A DNA stretch of 64,000 nucleotides from Colwellia sp. RSH04 (GTDB taxonomy: Bacteria > Pseudomonadota > Gammaproteobacteria > Enterobacterales > Alteromonadaceae). The stretch covers positions 102,111 through 166,110 of the forward strand of contig NZ_QXIO01000008.1 of the NCBI RefSeq assembly GCF_003545765.1, written 5' to 3'. Of this stretch, positions 44,818 through 54,204 are shown piece by piece (position 1 is the stretch's first letter; each line of letters starts with the position of its first letter). Made by a program: the position numbers and the translations under genes. The notes beneath the pieces were generated by a model. The model was given only the letters and a program-made list of their open reading frames with translations. It did not search any database and was not told the origin of the DNA.

Positions 44818-46785
44818 GTGACTGGACATATTGAAATTCTAGCTATTCTCGCAAGTGCAGTGATTGTTGTATGGTTATTTCGTCGCTTAAAGTTACCCGC
44901 TATTTTAGCCTACCTTGTTGCAGGTATGTTGGTAGGTCAGCACGGATTGAATATTGCTCAAGAACAAGTTGATTACGATCACTTTGCAGAGTTAGGCATT
45001 GTATTTTTACTCTTTACTTTAGGTTTAGAGTTTTCCTTACCTAGGCTTATCGCCATGAGGCACCTAGTACTTTCTGTGGGAAGTATGCAGGTTGGTATTT
45101 CGTTGTTAATATTCTTAATTGCCTCACTATTTTTTGGTTTAAGTTTAAGTGCCGCATTTGTTATTGGTGGTATTTTAGCGCTTTCTTCAACAGCAATCGT
45201 TATTCGTCAATTGAGTGAAACGGGAGCGATGAATCGTAAATCAGGCCAATTATCAGTGGCTGTTTTATTGTTTCAAGACGTAGCTGTTGTGCCATTACTT
45301 ATTATTATTCCGATGTTAGCGCAAGGGAGCGAAAGCTCTATGTTATTAGCATTATTGGTTGCAATGATTAAAGGTGTTGTTGTTGTTGTCTTGTTAATGA
45401 TGATAGGTAAATGGTTATTACCGAGGGTTTTTAATGTTATTGCACAAGTTAGAACCGATGAACTATTTGTTTTAACAACTTTATTAGTGACTTTACTGGC
45501 TTCTGCATTAACTCAGTGGTTTGGTTTGTCAATGGCGTTAGGTGCATTTTTAGCAGGTATGATGCTTGGTGAAAGTGAATATAAATATCAACTAGAGGCT
45601 GATATTAGGCCGTATCGAGATATTTTATTAGGTTTATTCTTTATCACTGTTGGCATGAAGTTAGATGTTAGCTTGTTATTGTCATCTCCATTCTCCTTGC
45701 TTGCGCTGATGGTTAGTTTCATGTTGGTCAAAGTTATTATTATAAAATTACTGGCTGTAAAAGCAGGAGAGTCAAAAAAAGATGCTTGGGCATCTGGGCT
45801 TATGCTCGCGCAAATGGGGGAGTTTGGTTTCGTATTAATTGCTTTAGCTAACCAAAGCGAAATCATTCCTGTAAATGTAACATCTATGCTCTTAGGTGCA
45901 GGGGTGCTGAGTATGGCAATTACGCCTTATATGATTGACAACGCAAGATCTTGGTCATTGTTTTTGAGTCAGGAAAAAGTCATTGATGAACATGATTTAG
46001 AGTCGCTACCAGAAAATAAAACGTTGAGCGATCATGTGATTATTTGTGGCTTTGGCCGTATCGGTCAAACGGTAAGCCGTTTCTTAAAGCAAGAAGGCAT
46101 AGATTTTGTTGCTATTGATATTGACCCATTACGAACACGTAAAGCGCGTGATGCCGGTGAAAATGTTCTGTTTGGTTCGTCTCGCAAAACGGAAATACTT
46201 AATGCGGCTTATCTTACTGAGGCAAAGTTAGTTGTGATTGCTTTTGGTGAAGACAAGCAATCGGTAGAGGTAATACAAAAAGTTCGTTCTATGTCTGAAT
46301 CTGTACCCATCTTAGTAAGAACACGTAATGATGATCAGCTCAGTGTTTTACAAAGTGCCGGTGCCAACGAAGTTGTACCTGAAAGCCTAGAAGGAAGTTT
46401 AATGTTAGTATCCCAAGTACTTTCGTTATCTGGCGTACCGTTTTCTCGAATTATGAGAAGAGTTCAAAAAGAGCGTAAGAATCATTACAACCATTTACAT
46501 GGTTTTTTTCAGGGTGAACATACTGATATGAGCTCTTCAGGTATTGATAAGATAGAGTTTGCTCACGCCATTATTTTAACTGATGATTCATACGCGTGCG
46601 GAAAAACACTGCAATCATTAGATTTAGAAAGTCGACGAGTTTTTATTATCTCTCTAAGAAGAGAAGAAACTGAATATGAATTCCCTGATATAGGGATGGA
46701 GTTATTACCTCAAGATACATTGATTTTACGCGGTAAACCTAGACGGGTAGAGAGGGCAGAGCGCTTTTTACAAGAAGGCCATTAA
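44818..46785 (+). CDS. CPA2-family monovalent cation:proton antiporter with RCK domain (Kef type)
   Basis: 655 residues starting at GTG 44818 (AAGG eight bases before). Twelve or so helices of the Na+/H+ exchanger fold (about 5-380), including LLFQDVAVVPLLI and LGAFLAGMMLGESEY. A cytosolic Rossmann RCK_N/TrkA-N domain follows (HVIICGFGRIGQTVSRFLK, about 405-520), then a TrkA-C domain (FAHAIILTDDSYACGKTLQSL, about 580-650). KefB and KefC export K+ against H+ and are gated by glutathione adducts; no KefF/KefG ancillary gene adjoins, so gating may differ. The location is the inner membrane. Confidence 0.93.
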   Translation: MTGHIEILAILASAVIVVWLFRRLKLPAILAYLVAGMLVGQHGLNIAQEQVDYDHFAELGIVFLLFTLGLEFSLPRLIAMRHLVLSVGSMQVGISLLIFLIASLFFGLSLSAAFVIGGILALSSTAIVIRQLSETGAMNRKSGQLSVAVLLFQDVAVVPLLIIIPMLAQGSESSMLLALLVAMIKGVVVVVLLMMIGKWLLPRVFNVIAQVRTDELFVLTTLLVTLLASALTQWFGLSMALGAFLAGMMLGESEYKYQLEADIRPYRDILLGLFFITVGMKLDVSLLLSSPFSLLALMVSFMLVKVIIIKLLAVKAGESKKDAWASGLMLAQMGEFGFVLIALANQSEIIPVNVTSMLLGAGVLSMAITPYMIDNARSWSLFLSQEKVIDEHDLESLPENKTLSDHVIICGFGRIGQTVSRFLKQEGIDFVAIDIDPLRTRKARDAGENVLFGSSRKTEILNAAYLTEAKLVVIAFGEDKQSVEVIQKVRSMSESVPILVRTRNDDQLSVLQSAGANEVVPESLEGSLMLVSQVLSLSGVPFSRIMRRVQKERKNHYNHLHGFFQGEHTDMSSSGIDKIEFAHAIILTDDSYACGKTLQSLDLESRRVFIISLRREETEYEFPDIGMELLPQDTLILRGKPRRVERAERFLQEGH

Positions 46786-46794
46786 TAGCCGCCC

Positions 46795-47946
46795 CTAAAG
46801 AAAAAGAAAGTCTCGTATTTCTTTTTCTTTAGCCATGGCATCATTGAAGCCTAGTTTGATTAATTCACTACAGAAGTTTTTATCAAAAAGTAAGTAACTA
46901 ACGATACTTGATTCAGCATCATTGCCTATACCAACACTTCTTAGTAATAATTTTACTGACATAGGTAAGTCTTGATAAAAAGAGGCAGCAATTGCATTAA
47001 AATCATGACTGGGGTTCAGTACAAAGCTGTCTATATGTTGTAAGCCATCATTGTTATTTCTCACTTCCTCAGGAATTAACGTTAATGTATTATTTATACG
47101 TTTCATTCTTTCTAAATCACTGTGCATAGTGTCGGCAAAAATAGAGTCTAATAAGTGGCCAGCAATTGTTGCAGAGCTTGGCGGGTGAGGGTTATTTTCA
47201 CTACCAAAAAGTGGCTCTTTGGGCTGTTCTACACCGATGACAAAAATTCGTTTAGCACCTAAATGAATCGCAGGACTAAGAGGAGATAACTGGTGGACTG
47301 AGCCATCGCCAAAATGTTGGTTTTTAATTTTAACTGAAGGAAAAACCATCGGAATAGCAGAGGATGCCATTAAGTGCTCAGTATTTAGTTGGGTTGCTTC
47401 TCCGCGCCTTTTTACTCTATGCCAAGGTTTAATGCTATCAACAGATTGATAAAAGCTAATTGAGTCGCCATTACTGTAACTTGACGCGGTTACAGAAACA
47501 GCAGATAAATAGCCCCTTAAAATATTATTATCAATGCGCTGAAAATCTAGCATTTTGTTGAGTAATAGCCTTAAAGGCGCATTATTTAATAAACTTCTGG
47601 GTTTTTTGTTGGCGTAATCAGCCTGAAAGCTAGCGAGCATTCCCAAACTAATATGACTAACTATTTTAGATGCCTGACAATGATAAATGCTTTCAATATT
47701 AAAGTTTTTCCATACCCATTCGAGTTTTTTTACACCTAAGTGATAACAAGAGGCATAACAGGCTAGTGCTGTCGAATTAATTGCTCCAGCTGATGTACCA
47801 CAGAGAATGGGAAAGGGGATACCATGATTTCTGGGAACAAATTTAGCTATTGCACTTAACACACCGACTTGATACGCCGCTCTAGCGCCACCGCCTGTTA
47901 ATACAAGTGCATTTTTACTATCAAGATAATTGCGTTTGTTCGTCAT
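46795..47946 (-). CDS. Patatin-like phospholipase
   Basis: 383 residues. The patatin fold shows the oxyanion loop LTGGGARAAYQVGVL, nucleophile Ser in CGTSAGAIN (GxSxG) and the dyad Asp in HFGDGSVHQLSPL. There is no signal peptide and no membrane helix. Members hydrolyse acyl chains of phospholipids or act as esterases; the substrate is unknown. Convergent with the antiporter, stop codons 9 bases apart. The ribosome binding site before ATG 47946 is weak. Confidence 0.9.
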   Translation of the reverse strand: MTNKRNYLDSKNALVLTGGGARAAYQVGVLSAIAKFVPRNHGIPFPILCGTSAGAINSTALACYASCYHLGVKKLEWVWKNFNIESIYHCQASKIVSHISLGMLASFQADYANKKPRSLLNNAPLRLLLNKMLDFQRIDNNILRGYLSAVSVTASSYSNGDSISFYQSVDSIKPWHRVKRRGEATQLNTEHLMASSAIPMVFPSVKIKNQHFGDGSVHQLSPLSPAIHLGAKRIFVIGVEQPKEPLFGSENNPHPPSSATIAGHLLDSIFADTMHSDLERMKRINNTLTLIPEEVRNNNDGLQHIDSFVLNPSHDFNAIAASFYQDLPMSVKLLLRSVGIGNDAESSIVSYLLFDKNFCSELIKLGFNDAMAKEKEIRDFLFL

Positions 47947-48058
47947 AAAATGAACTTTTTTAAATAGGTATCACGAAAAAGACAAGCTATACAAGACAAT
48001 AGCTATAACGTAAGTGTATGATGTTTTTAGAAACTATTCTAGTTTCAGTGAGGAATAA

Positions 48059-48088
48059 AAAAAGCCAGCATAAGCTGGCTTTTTTAAA
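48059..48088 (-). terminator. Terminator of the DUF3718-like gene
   Basis: AAAAAAGCCAGC-ATAA-GCTGGCTTTTTT, symmetrical, about 85 bases after the stop of the minus-strand gene. Confidence 0.88.
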
Positions 48089-48170
48089 TGACATTGAATT
48101 ATTAACAAGTAAACCTTCTAACTTTCACTATTATAAAATAAGAGTAAGTAGTGTGCCTATTTGAAAATAA

Positions 48171-48530
48171 TTAACTACTAACGCGAGCGTTAGCAGCATC
48201 AATCAATGGTTGCGATCCAGTTTGTATTGAAGCTAAATTGGCTGAAACTACTTTCTTTGGTAATTTAGAAATCATCAAAGAACCAGTTTTAACAGACCCA
48301 GAAGCCGCAGCAAACTCTAATAAGTTCTTACCATTACACTGAATACCATCGAAGATACGACGAATTTTTAATTTATTCGTCTTTAAAAATGAACGCATGC
48401 GTTTCTTGTCATCGGCAGCAACGTACTCACATATGCTTTGAGCAATGTTAGCAGCTTGTGCCTGTGGCGTCGTTACAGCAGACGTTAAAGTTAAAACAGT
48501 GATAGTAGAAGCTATTAATAATTTTTTCAT
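48171..48530 (-). CDS. Small secreted DUF3718-like protein under a c-di-GMP riboswitch
   Basis: 119 residues from ATG 48530, with AAAGG ten bases upstream; the longer frame to 48635 runs through the riboswitch and is not real. The signal peptide is KKLLIASTITVLTLTSAVTTPQAQA. The mature part has two Cys (SICEYVAADDKKRMRSFLK ... FDGIQCNGKNLLEFAAASG) that may pair, with the ICxY...IRRIFDGIxCNG pattern I associate with DUF3718. It is probably periplasmic, and basic. No enzymatic motif is visible. Control by c-di-GMP suggests a link to the motile-sessile switch or surface life. Confidence 0.82.
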   Translation of the reverse strand: MKKLLIASTITVLTLTSAVTTPQAQAANIAQSICEYVAADDKKRMRSFLKTNKLKIRRIFDGIQCNGKNLLEFAAASGSVKTGSLMISKLPKKVVSANLASIQTGSQPLIDAANARVSS

Positions 48531-48561
48531 TTTAGTAACCTTTTTAAATACTTGAGTTAAT

Positions 48562-48597
48562 AAAAGAAAAAACCACGGGATGTACCTTGAACGTGGT
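48562..48597 (-). terminator. Riboswitch expression-platform terminator
   Basis: On the minus strand ACCACG (48597-48592) and CGTGGT (48577-48572) pair, followed by TTTTTTCTTTT. The 5' arm shares ACC with the last stem of the aptamer, so ligand binding and terminator formation should compete. Confidence 0.8.
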
Positions 48598-48695
48598 AAC
48601 TCCGCTACCATGGTATTACAAATTATGCTAAACATAATCTATATTACTTTAGGCCGGTGGTTTTGCGTCGCCCGCTTTCACAGGTTTTGCCTTTT
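48593..48695 (-). promoter_or_regulatory. Cyclic-di-GMP-I (GEMM) riboswitch aptamer
   Basis: Read on the minus strand, the conserved GEMM-I blocks follow in order: GGCAAAACC (48691-48683), a GAAA loop, GGGCGACGCAAAACCACCGG (48674-48655), CCGGCCTAAA, and the second hairpin GGTAGCGGAGTTACC. The blocks match the GEMM pattern GCAAACC...GAAA...GACGCAAAGCC-CCGGCCTA...GGTAGC-GGTTACC. It lies in the 5' leader of a small secreted protein and is followed by an intrinsic terminator. The GGC of GACGCAAA and the GAAA/receptor pair are intact by eye. Binds the second messenger c-di-GMP. Confidence 0.93.
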
Positions 48696-48709
48696 CTTTG
48701 TCAATTTTA

Positions 48710-48738
48710 ATTATCACCAAGAACAGAAGAAAATGCAA
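48710..48738 (-). promoter_or_regulatory. Promoter of the riboswitch transcript
   Basis: TTGCAT (48738-48733), 17 bases, GATAAT (48715-48710). The transcript would start near 48703, just before the aptamer. Confidence 0.6.
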
Positions 48739-48875
48739 GTATGACAAGGGTTAACGCTTGTTTTGTCTATTGTATATTGAAGTTTATCTTGTGGTAGAGC
48801 GGGTTAATTGTATACAAGTTACTGATTTGTCATATGGTTTACTGTAACAGGTTGACCAGAATGTTGGGTTTTTAC

Positions 48876-48919
48876 AAATCGCCCAACTGACATTATTTAC
48901 TTGTCTGTTTGGGCGATTT
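48876..48919 (-). terminator. Hairpin after the leucine-catabolic operon
   Basis: Stem AAATCGCCCAA/TTGGGCGATTT, with an inner GACA/TGTC pairing, 14 bases past the scoB stop. The T-run is short, so terminator strength is uncertain. Confidence 0.6.
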
Positions 48920-48932
48920 TGCTTTTAAGTCA

Positions 48933-49589
48933 TTAAAAGGTCATTTCTGGAATATCGCCAGAAACCACTAATTCACCTTCCGTTAAGTTTTTAATTTCTT
49001 CAACAGATACCCCTGGTGCTCTTTCTAACAAGTGGAATTTACCTTCTTTAATTTCAATAAAGGCAAGATCAGTTAATACCTTTTTAATACAACCTTTGCC
49101 GGTTAGAGGTAAAGAGCACTCAGTTAATAGCTTTGATACACCATGCTTTGAAGCGTGGGTCATGGTAACTATAATGTTATCTGCACCAGCCACTAAATCC
49201 ATAGCACCACCCATGCCTTTAATGAGTTTTCCAGGGATCATATAAGAGGCAATATTGCCATTTACATCAACTTCAAATGCACCAAGTACCGTTAAATCTA
49301 CATGCCCACCACGGATCATTGCAAATGATTCTGCTGAATCAAAAATAGAAGCCCCAGTTGCCATGGTAACTGTTTGTTTACCTGCATTAATTAAGTCAGC
49401 ATCAATTTCCTCTTCTGTAGGGAATTGCCCCATGCCAAGTAAACCGTTTTCTGATTGCAGCATCACTTCCATACCTTGTGGTACATAGTTAGCCACTAAG
49501 GTAGGAATACCTATACCTAGATTAACGTAATATCCATCTTGAAGTTCTTGAGCAACGCGTTGTGCAATTTGTTCTCTTGATAAAGCCAT
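48933..49589 (-). CDS. scoB: 3-oxoacid CoA-transferase subunit B
   Basis: 218 residues. The active-site Glu lies in MLQSENGLLGMG; other family blocks are GYYVNLGIGIPTLVANY and HTAS-like MTHASKHG. With subunit A it moves CoA from succinyl-CoA to acetoacetate, the end product of leucine breakdown. A strong ribosome binding site (AGGAG) precedes ATG 49589. Last gene of the LiuR operon; the pair is called liuF/liuG in some annotations. Confidence 0.94.
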   Translation of the reverse strand: MALSREQIAQRVAQELQDGYYVNLGIGIPTLVANYVPQGMEVMLQSENGLLGMGQFPTEEEIDADLINAGKQTVTMATGASIFDSAESFAMIRGGHVDLTVLGAFEVDVNGNIASYMIPGKLIKGMGGAMDLVAGADNIIVTMTHASKHGVSKLLTECSLPLTGKGCIKKVLTDLAFIEIKEGKFHLLERAPGVSVEEIKNLTEGELVVSGDIPEMTF

Positions 49590-49598
49590 TTTAATCTC

Positions 49599-50312
49599 CT
49601 ATGCCTCTGCTTCACTTGGTCTTACGGTACGCTGCTCTATACGTTTTTCAAACGTACCTTGTATTAAGCGATCAACATATATACCGGGGGTGTGAATTTG
49701 ATCTGGGTCTAACTCTCCTGGCTCTACAATCTCTTCGACTTCAACAACGGTAATTTTACCTGCTGTCGCAGCAAGCGGGTTGAAGTTACGGGCAGTCTTT
49801 CTAAAAACTAAATTACCGTATCTATCCGCTTTCCACGCTTTAACAATGGCGAAATCACCAGTAATCGATTCCTCTAGAATGTAATCGCGACCGTTAAATT
49901 GTCTTTCTTCCTTTCCTTGAGCAACGGGGGTACCAAAGCCTGTTGCAGTAAAGAAGGCTGGTATACCAGCTCCGCCAGCGCGCATTTTTTCTGCTAAGGT
50001 TCCTTGAGGGGTTAATTCTACTTCAAGTTCTCCTGCCATCATTTGTCGCTCAAACTCAGCGTTTTCGCCAACATATGAGGCGACTATTTTTTTTATTTGA
50101 CGATTAGGTAATAAAATACCTAAACCAAAGTCATCAACGCCGCAATTATTTGAAACAAAAGTAAGGCCTTTTGTACCTTTTTTCTTGATTTCATTAATTA
50201 AATTTTCTGCAATGCCACATAGCCCAAAGCCACCAGAAATTACAGTCATATTGTCTGATAAACCTGCCATGGCTTCTTCATAGCTTGACACTACTTTGTC
50301 AAATCCGGCCAT
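49599..50312 (-). CDS. scoA: 3-oxoacid CoA-transferase subunit A
   Basis: 237 residues. The typical start is [32 protein letters not shown], with later [19 protein letters not shown] and a [28 protein letters not shown] block. It pairs with scoB 9 bases downstream. Very good ribosome binding site (GAGGAGA) before ATG 50312. About 110 non-coding bases separate it from liuE; they contain an inverted-repeat-like AGCTATTGATA stretch but no clear terminator. Confidence 0.94.
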   Translation of the reverse strand: MAGFDKVVSSYEEAMAGLSDNMTVISGGFGLCGIAENLINEIKKKGTKGLTFVSNNCGVDDFGLGILLPNRQIKKIVASYVGENAEFERQMMAGELEVELTPQGTLAEKMRAGGAGIPAFFTATGFGTPVAQGKEERQFNGRDYILEESITGDFAIVKAWKADRYGNLVFRKTARNFNPLAATAGKITVVEVEEIVEPGELDPDQIHTPGIYVDRLIQGTFEKRIEQRTVRPSEAEA

Positions 50313-50421
50313 ATTACTCTCCTCGTTAAAGCTATTGATACTGTTAATCGATGATATCGCTAACAGTGTGATTTTTCGTTTTACTGTAAAAGCAGTATAT
50401 GAACTGCTTAATTACATTTTG

Positions 50422-51345
50422 CTATTGTGCTTTAGCAAAATAGGCGTTAGAAACCTTTGATACGGGTGTTTTTTTGAGTTTTTCACTTATTGACCAACCT
50501 GCTTCAAGTAAGAGGTTAAAATCAATGCCAGTTTCAATATTCAATCCGTTTAATAAGTACACCACATCTTCTGTGGCGACATTACCTGATGCCCCCTTAG
50601 CATAAGGACAGCCGCCTAAGCCTGCAATAGCACTATCGATAACGGTAATACCAGCTTGTAATGCGGCGTAAATGTTTGTTAACGCTTGGCCATAGGTGTC
50701 ATGGAAGTGAACGGCGAGTTTTTCTGTTGGCACTCGGGTGCTAACAGCGCGTATCATTTCAGTTACACTAGCAGGATTACCAACGCCAACGGTGTCGCCC
50801 AGAGATATTTCATAACAACCCATTTTGAATAATTTTTCTGCTACATCAGCAACTTGCTCCGCTGAAATGTCTCCTTCATAAGGACAACCTAGCACACAAG
50901 AAACATAGCCTCTCACTTTTATATTTGCTTTGTTTGCCGCGTCCATTATAGGTTGGAAGCGCTCAAGGCTTTCATCAATAGAGCAATTGATATTTTTTTG
51001 ACTGAAGCTTTCAGATGCCGCGCCAAAAATAGCCACTTCATCGGCATTAACTGCCATTGCAGCTTCAAAGCCTTTCATGTTTGGTGTTAATGCAGCATAA
51101 GTTACCAAAGGGTTACGGTTAACTGTTTGGAACACTTCGCTGGAAGTTGCCATTTGAGGTACCCATTTTGGGGAGACAAAACTTCCACTTTCTATGTAAT
51201 TAACACCTGCTTGAGCAAGCTTTTCAATTAACGCTACCTTATCTTTAGCACTAACAGGCATACTTTCATTTTGTAGACCATCGCGCGGACCTACTTCAAC
51301 TATTTTTACTCGGTTAGGTAAGGTTGGAAAATGGTTCTGTGTCAT
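50422..51345 (-). CDS. liuE: Hydroxymethylglutaryl-CoA lyase
   Basis: 307 residues. It splits HMG-CoA to acetoacetate and acetyl-CoA, the last carbon-skeleton step of leucine catabolism. The family blocks are present: VEVGPRDGLQNE (divalent-metal Asp and Arg), HFHDTYGQALTN (metal His pair) and GLGGCPYAKGASGNVATED with the catalytic Cys. ATG 51345 overlaps the liuD stop by one base, so it is coupled. Confidence 0.96.
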   Translation of the reverse strand: MTQNHFPTLPNRVKIVEVGPRDGLQNESMPVSAKDKVALIEKLAQAGVNYIESGSFVSPKWVPQMATSSEVFQTVNRNPLVTYAALTPNMKGFEAAMAVNADEVAIFGAASESFSQKNINCSIDESLERFQPIMDAANKANIKVRGYVSCVLGCPYEGDISAEQVADVAEKLFKMGCYEISLGDTVGVGNPASVTEMIRAVSTRVPTEKLAVHFHDTYGQALTNIYAALQAGITVIDSAIAGLGGCPYAKGASGNVATEDVVYLLNGLNIETGIDFNLLLEAGWSISEKLKKTPVSKVSNAYFAKAQ

Positions 51346-53375
51346 TATGCGTCCTCAGTTGCAGTGAACGCTAATAATTCTGAACCACCATCAACCATGT
51401 CACCAGCAGAGAAAAACACCTCATTTACAGTACCGTTACTTGGCGCTTTAATGGTGTGCTCCATTTTCATTGCTTCCATTATCACTAAGGCTTGATCTTT
51501 TTCGACTTTATCGCCTTTGGCCACCAATATGCTTACCATAGTGCCATTCATCGGGGCGGTTAAACCACCATTGTCGTCTTGTGAATCATGGTTACCACAA
51601 TCAGGTAGTATGTGGGTGAAGCTAAAGACACCATTTTCTCGGTAAATACTTAAGCTATTTTCGACATGTGATACTGTTGCTTGGCTACGATGACCATTTA
51701 TATTAACTGTGATGACATCATTAAAAATATCGCCTTGGCAATCAACCGTTTGTAAAACTTCGTCATGATTGCTGATGTTAATTAAATAGTAACTATCACT
51801 ACCTTGCCTTTTTTGTTCAACAGTAACATCGTACTCAATATCATGATGGGATAAGGTTAATTGATGCAGGTGAGCTTCATTGAGTCGCCATGCATTAGTT
51901 AAATGCCAAGGCGAGTTAGGATCTGTCGTTAAGTTTGCTGCTTCACTCGCTTTTTTCTGTAAAGATAGCACTAGATACAGGGCTGCGATGGGCAGCTCAT
52001 TTGCCAGAGATTGGCTGTTTTTATGAAAAATTAAATCATTATTTTTTTCGATAAAGCCAGTATCAATATCTTCATCTATGAAAGGCTTAGAGGTAGCTAA
52101 ATTGTAAAGAAAATCAATATTCGTGGTTACGCCATTAATACGATATTCACTTAATGCTTTTGCTAACCGTTGTAATGCCTTTTCGCGGTTTTCATCCCAT
52201 ACGATAAGTTTAGCTATCATAGGATCATAAAAAACACTGACTTCATCGCCTTGTCTAACCCCAGTATCTATTCGCACATGTTTGCTTTCGATAGGGGTTT
52301 TTAACAACGCTAATTTCCCTGTAGCAGGTAAAAAATCGTTATTAGCATCTTCAGCGTAAATTCTCGCTTCAAAGGCATGACCGTTTAAGATTAATTCGTT
52401 TTGTTTTTTAGGTAATTGTTCATTTGCAGCAACACGTAATTGCCATTCAACTAAGTCTTGTCCACAGATTAATTCAGTGACAGGGTGCTCAACTTGTAAA
52501 CGAGTATTCATTTCCATGAAATAGAAAGAACCGTCAACATCAAGCAGAAACTCTACCGTCCCTGCGCCTTGATAACCGATAGCTTGAGCAGATTTTATTG
52601 CTGCTTCACCCATTTGCGCACGTAATGATTCACTCATTTTAAATGCAGGTGCTTCTTCTATCACTTTTTGGTGTCTGCGTTGAACTGAACAATCACGTTC
52701 AAATAAGTAGACGGCATTTTGATGATTATCACAAAAAACTTGAATTTCAACATGGCGAGGTTGGGTTAGATATTTTTCAACGAGCATAGTGTCATCACCA
52801 AATGAAGACATAGCTTCACGTTTAGCGGCGGCTAAGCCTTCGTTGAATTCTGCTTCACTCCATACTTGGCGCATGCCTTTACCACCACCACCGGCAGTTG
52901 CTTTTAATAATACCGGGTAGCCCATATCATCAGCAGCAGCTTTGATAATCTCAGGCGATTGGTCGTTACCATGGTAACCAGGAACTAATGGTACATTGGC
53001 ATTTTCCATGATGGATTTTGCAGCTGACTTTGAACCCATCGCTTCAATTGCAGCAACGGGTGGTCCAATGAAAGTGATATTTTCTTGAGCGCAAGCTCGA
53101 CAGAAATCAGCATTTTCTGACAAAAAGCCATAACCGGGGTGTATTGCTTGAGCGCCTGTCATTTTAGCGGCTTCAATAACCTTTTCGCCAACAAGATAAC
53201 TTTCTCTTGATGGAGACGGGCCTAAATATACCGCTTCATCAGCCATATGTACGTGCAATGCATCTTGATCGGCATCTGAATAAACAGCAACTGTTAATAC
53301 ACCCATTTCTTTTGCAGTTTTAATAATACGACAAGCAATTTCGCCACGGTTGGCAATTAATATTTTACTGAACAT
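51345..53375 (-). CDS. liuD: Methylcrotonyl-CoA carboxylase biotin-carrying alpha subunit
   Basis: 676 residues. Biotin carboxylase N-terminus (ILIANRGEIACRII, GYGFLSENADF, ATP-grasp KATAGGGGKGMR, EMNTRLQVEHPVTE), then a linker, then a biotin-carboxyl-carrier domain at the end with the biotinylated Lys in MEAMKMEHTI (about residue 640). It uses ATP and bicarbonate to charge biotin; the beta subunit then carboxylates 3-methylcrotonyl-CoA. It follows liuC by one base; ribosome binding site AAAAGGA. Confidence 0.96.
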   Translation of the reverse strand: MFSKILIANRGEIACRIIKTAKEMGVLTVAVYSDADQDALHVHMADEAVYLGPSPSRESYLVGEKVIEAAKMTGAQAIHPGYGFLSENADFCRACAQENITFIGPPVAAIEAMGSKSAAKSIMENANVPLVPGYHGNDQSPEIIKAAADDMGYPVLLKATAGGGGKGMRQVWSEAEFNEGLAAAKREAMSSFGDDTMLVEKYLTQPRHVEIQVFCDNHQNAVYLFERDCSVQRRHQKVIEEAPAFKMSESLRAQMGEAAIKSAQAIGYQGAGTVEFLLDVDGSFYFMEMNTRLQVEHPVTELICGQDLVEWQLRVAANEQLPKKQNELILNGHAFEARIYAEDANNDFLPATGKLALLKTPIESKHVRIDTGVRQGDEVSVFYDPMIAKLIVWDENREKALQRLAKALSEYRINGVTTNIDFLYNLATSKPFIDEDIDTGFIEKNNDLIFHKNSQSLANELPIAALYLVLSLQKKASEAANLTTDPNSPWHLTNAWRLNEAHLHQLTLSHHDIEYDVTVEQKRQGSDSYYLINISNHDEVLQTVDCQGDIFNDVITVNINGHRSQATVSHVENSLSIYRENGVFSFTHILPDCGNHDSQDDNGGLTAPMNGTMVSILVAKGDKVEKDQALVIMEAMKMEHTIKAPSNGTVNEVFFSAGDMVDGGSELLAFTATEDA

Positions 53376-54197
53376 TTATGTATTCCTTTTATCATGAGTG
53401 CCAAGGTGCCAATTTGCAGCGCGCTTTTCAAAAAAAGCGTTAAGCCCTTCTTGACCTTCATCAGAGACTCTAATGTTGGCAATTCTTTCACTAGTATCAG
53501 TTAGTAGCGTTTGATTGATTTCTTTATAAGCTACATCAAAAGCTAATTGTTTAGCTTGTTGCATCGCTTGAGGACCATTAGCTAACAGGGTAGCAATCAT
53601 TTTATCAACTTCGTTTGCTAGTGATTCTGGTTCTACAACTTCATCAACTAAACCTAACTGCGATGCTTTATCGGCAAAAAATCGCTCTGCTGTTTGAAAG
53701 TATCGTCTAGCGGCTTTCAAGCCTATTGCTGATACAACATACGGACTAATAGTTGCAGGGATGAGACCTAATTTGACTTCACTTAAACAAAAACTTGCTT
53801 TAGAACTGGCAATAACAATATCACAGCAACTTGCAAGACCAACGGCGCCGCCAAAAGCAGCTCCTTGAATTTTAGCAATGGTTGGCATAGGTAAAAAGTT
53901 TAAGGCTTTAAGCATATTTGCTAAGGCGTTGGCATCTTTTAAGTTATCTTCATAAGAATAGCCCGCCATGCGTTTCATCCAGCTAAGGTCTGCACCAGCA
54001 CTAAAACTTTTGCCTTCAGAAGCGAGAACCATAACTCTAATATCATCTCTACTGGAAAGTGCCTCAAAGGTTTTGGTTAATTGTTTGATAATTTCATCAT
54101 CAAAGGCGTTGTGTTTTTCACTGTTGTTTAAAGTTACAGTAGCAACACCTTGAGAATCAATTTTTAATAGCACTTTGTTGTTTTGTTGACTAGTCAT
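53376..54197 (-). CDS. liuC: Methylglutaconyl-CoA hydratase (crotonase family)
   Basis: 273 residues from ATG 54197; the longer frame to 54239 overlaps liuB and lacks a ribosome binding site. Crotonase fold: FSAGADLSWMKRM (oxyanion), AAFGGAVGLASCCD and CLSEVKLGLIPATISPYV. The first of the two crotonase Glu positions is Val here (GGAVGL), while the second (SEVKLG) is kept. Its position between the two carboxylase subunits identifies the substrate as 3-methylglutaconyl-CoA, giving HMG-CoA. Confidence 0.92.
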   Translation of the reverse strand: MTSQQNNKVLLKIDSQGVATVTLNNSEKHNAFDDEIIKQLTKTFEALSSRDDIRVMVLASEGKSFSAGADLSWMKRMAGYSYEDNLKDANALANMLKALNFLPMPTIAKIQGAAFGGAVGLASCCDIVIASSKASFCLSEVKLGLIPATISPYVVSAIGLKAARRYFQTAERFFADKASQLGLVDEVVEPESLANEVDKMIATLLANGPQAMQQAKQLAFDVAYKEINQTLLTDTSERIANIRVSDEGQEGLNAFFEKRAANWHLGTHDKRNT

Positions 54198-54204
54198 GGG
54201 GCAC

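Noticed and set aside
48531..48635. N-terminal extension of the DUF3718-like protein
   Set aside because: The extra codons lie in the riboswitch and its terminator; ATG 48530 with a signal peptide is the natural start.
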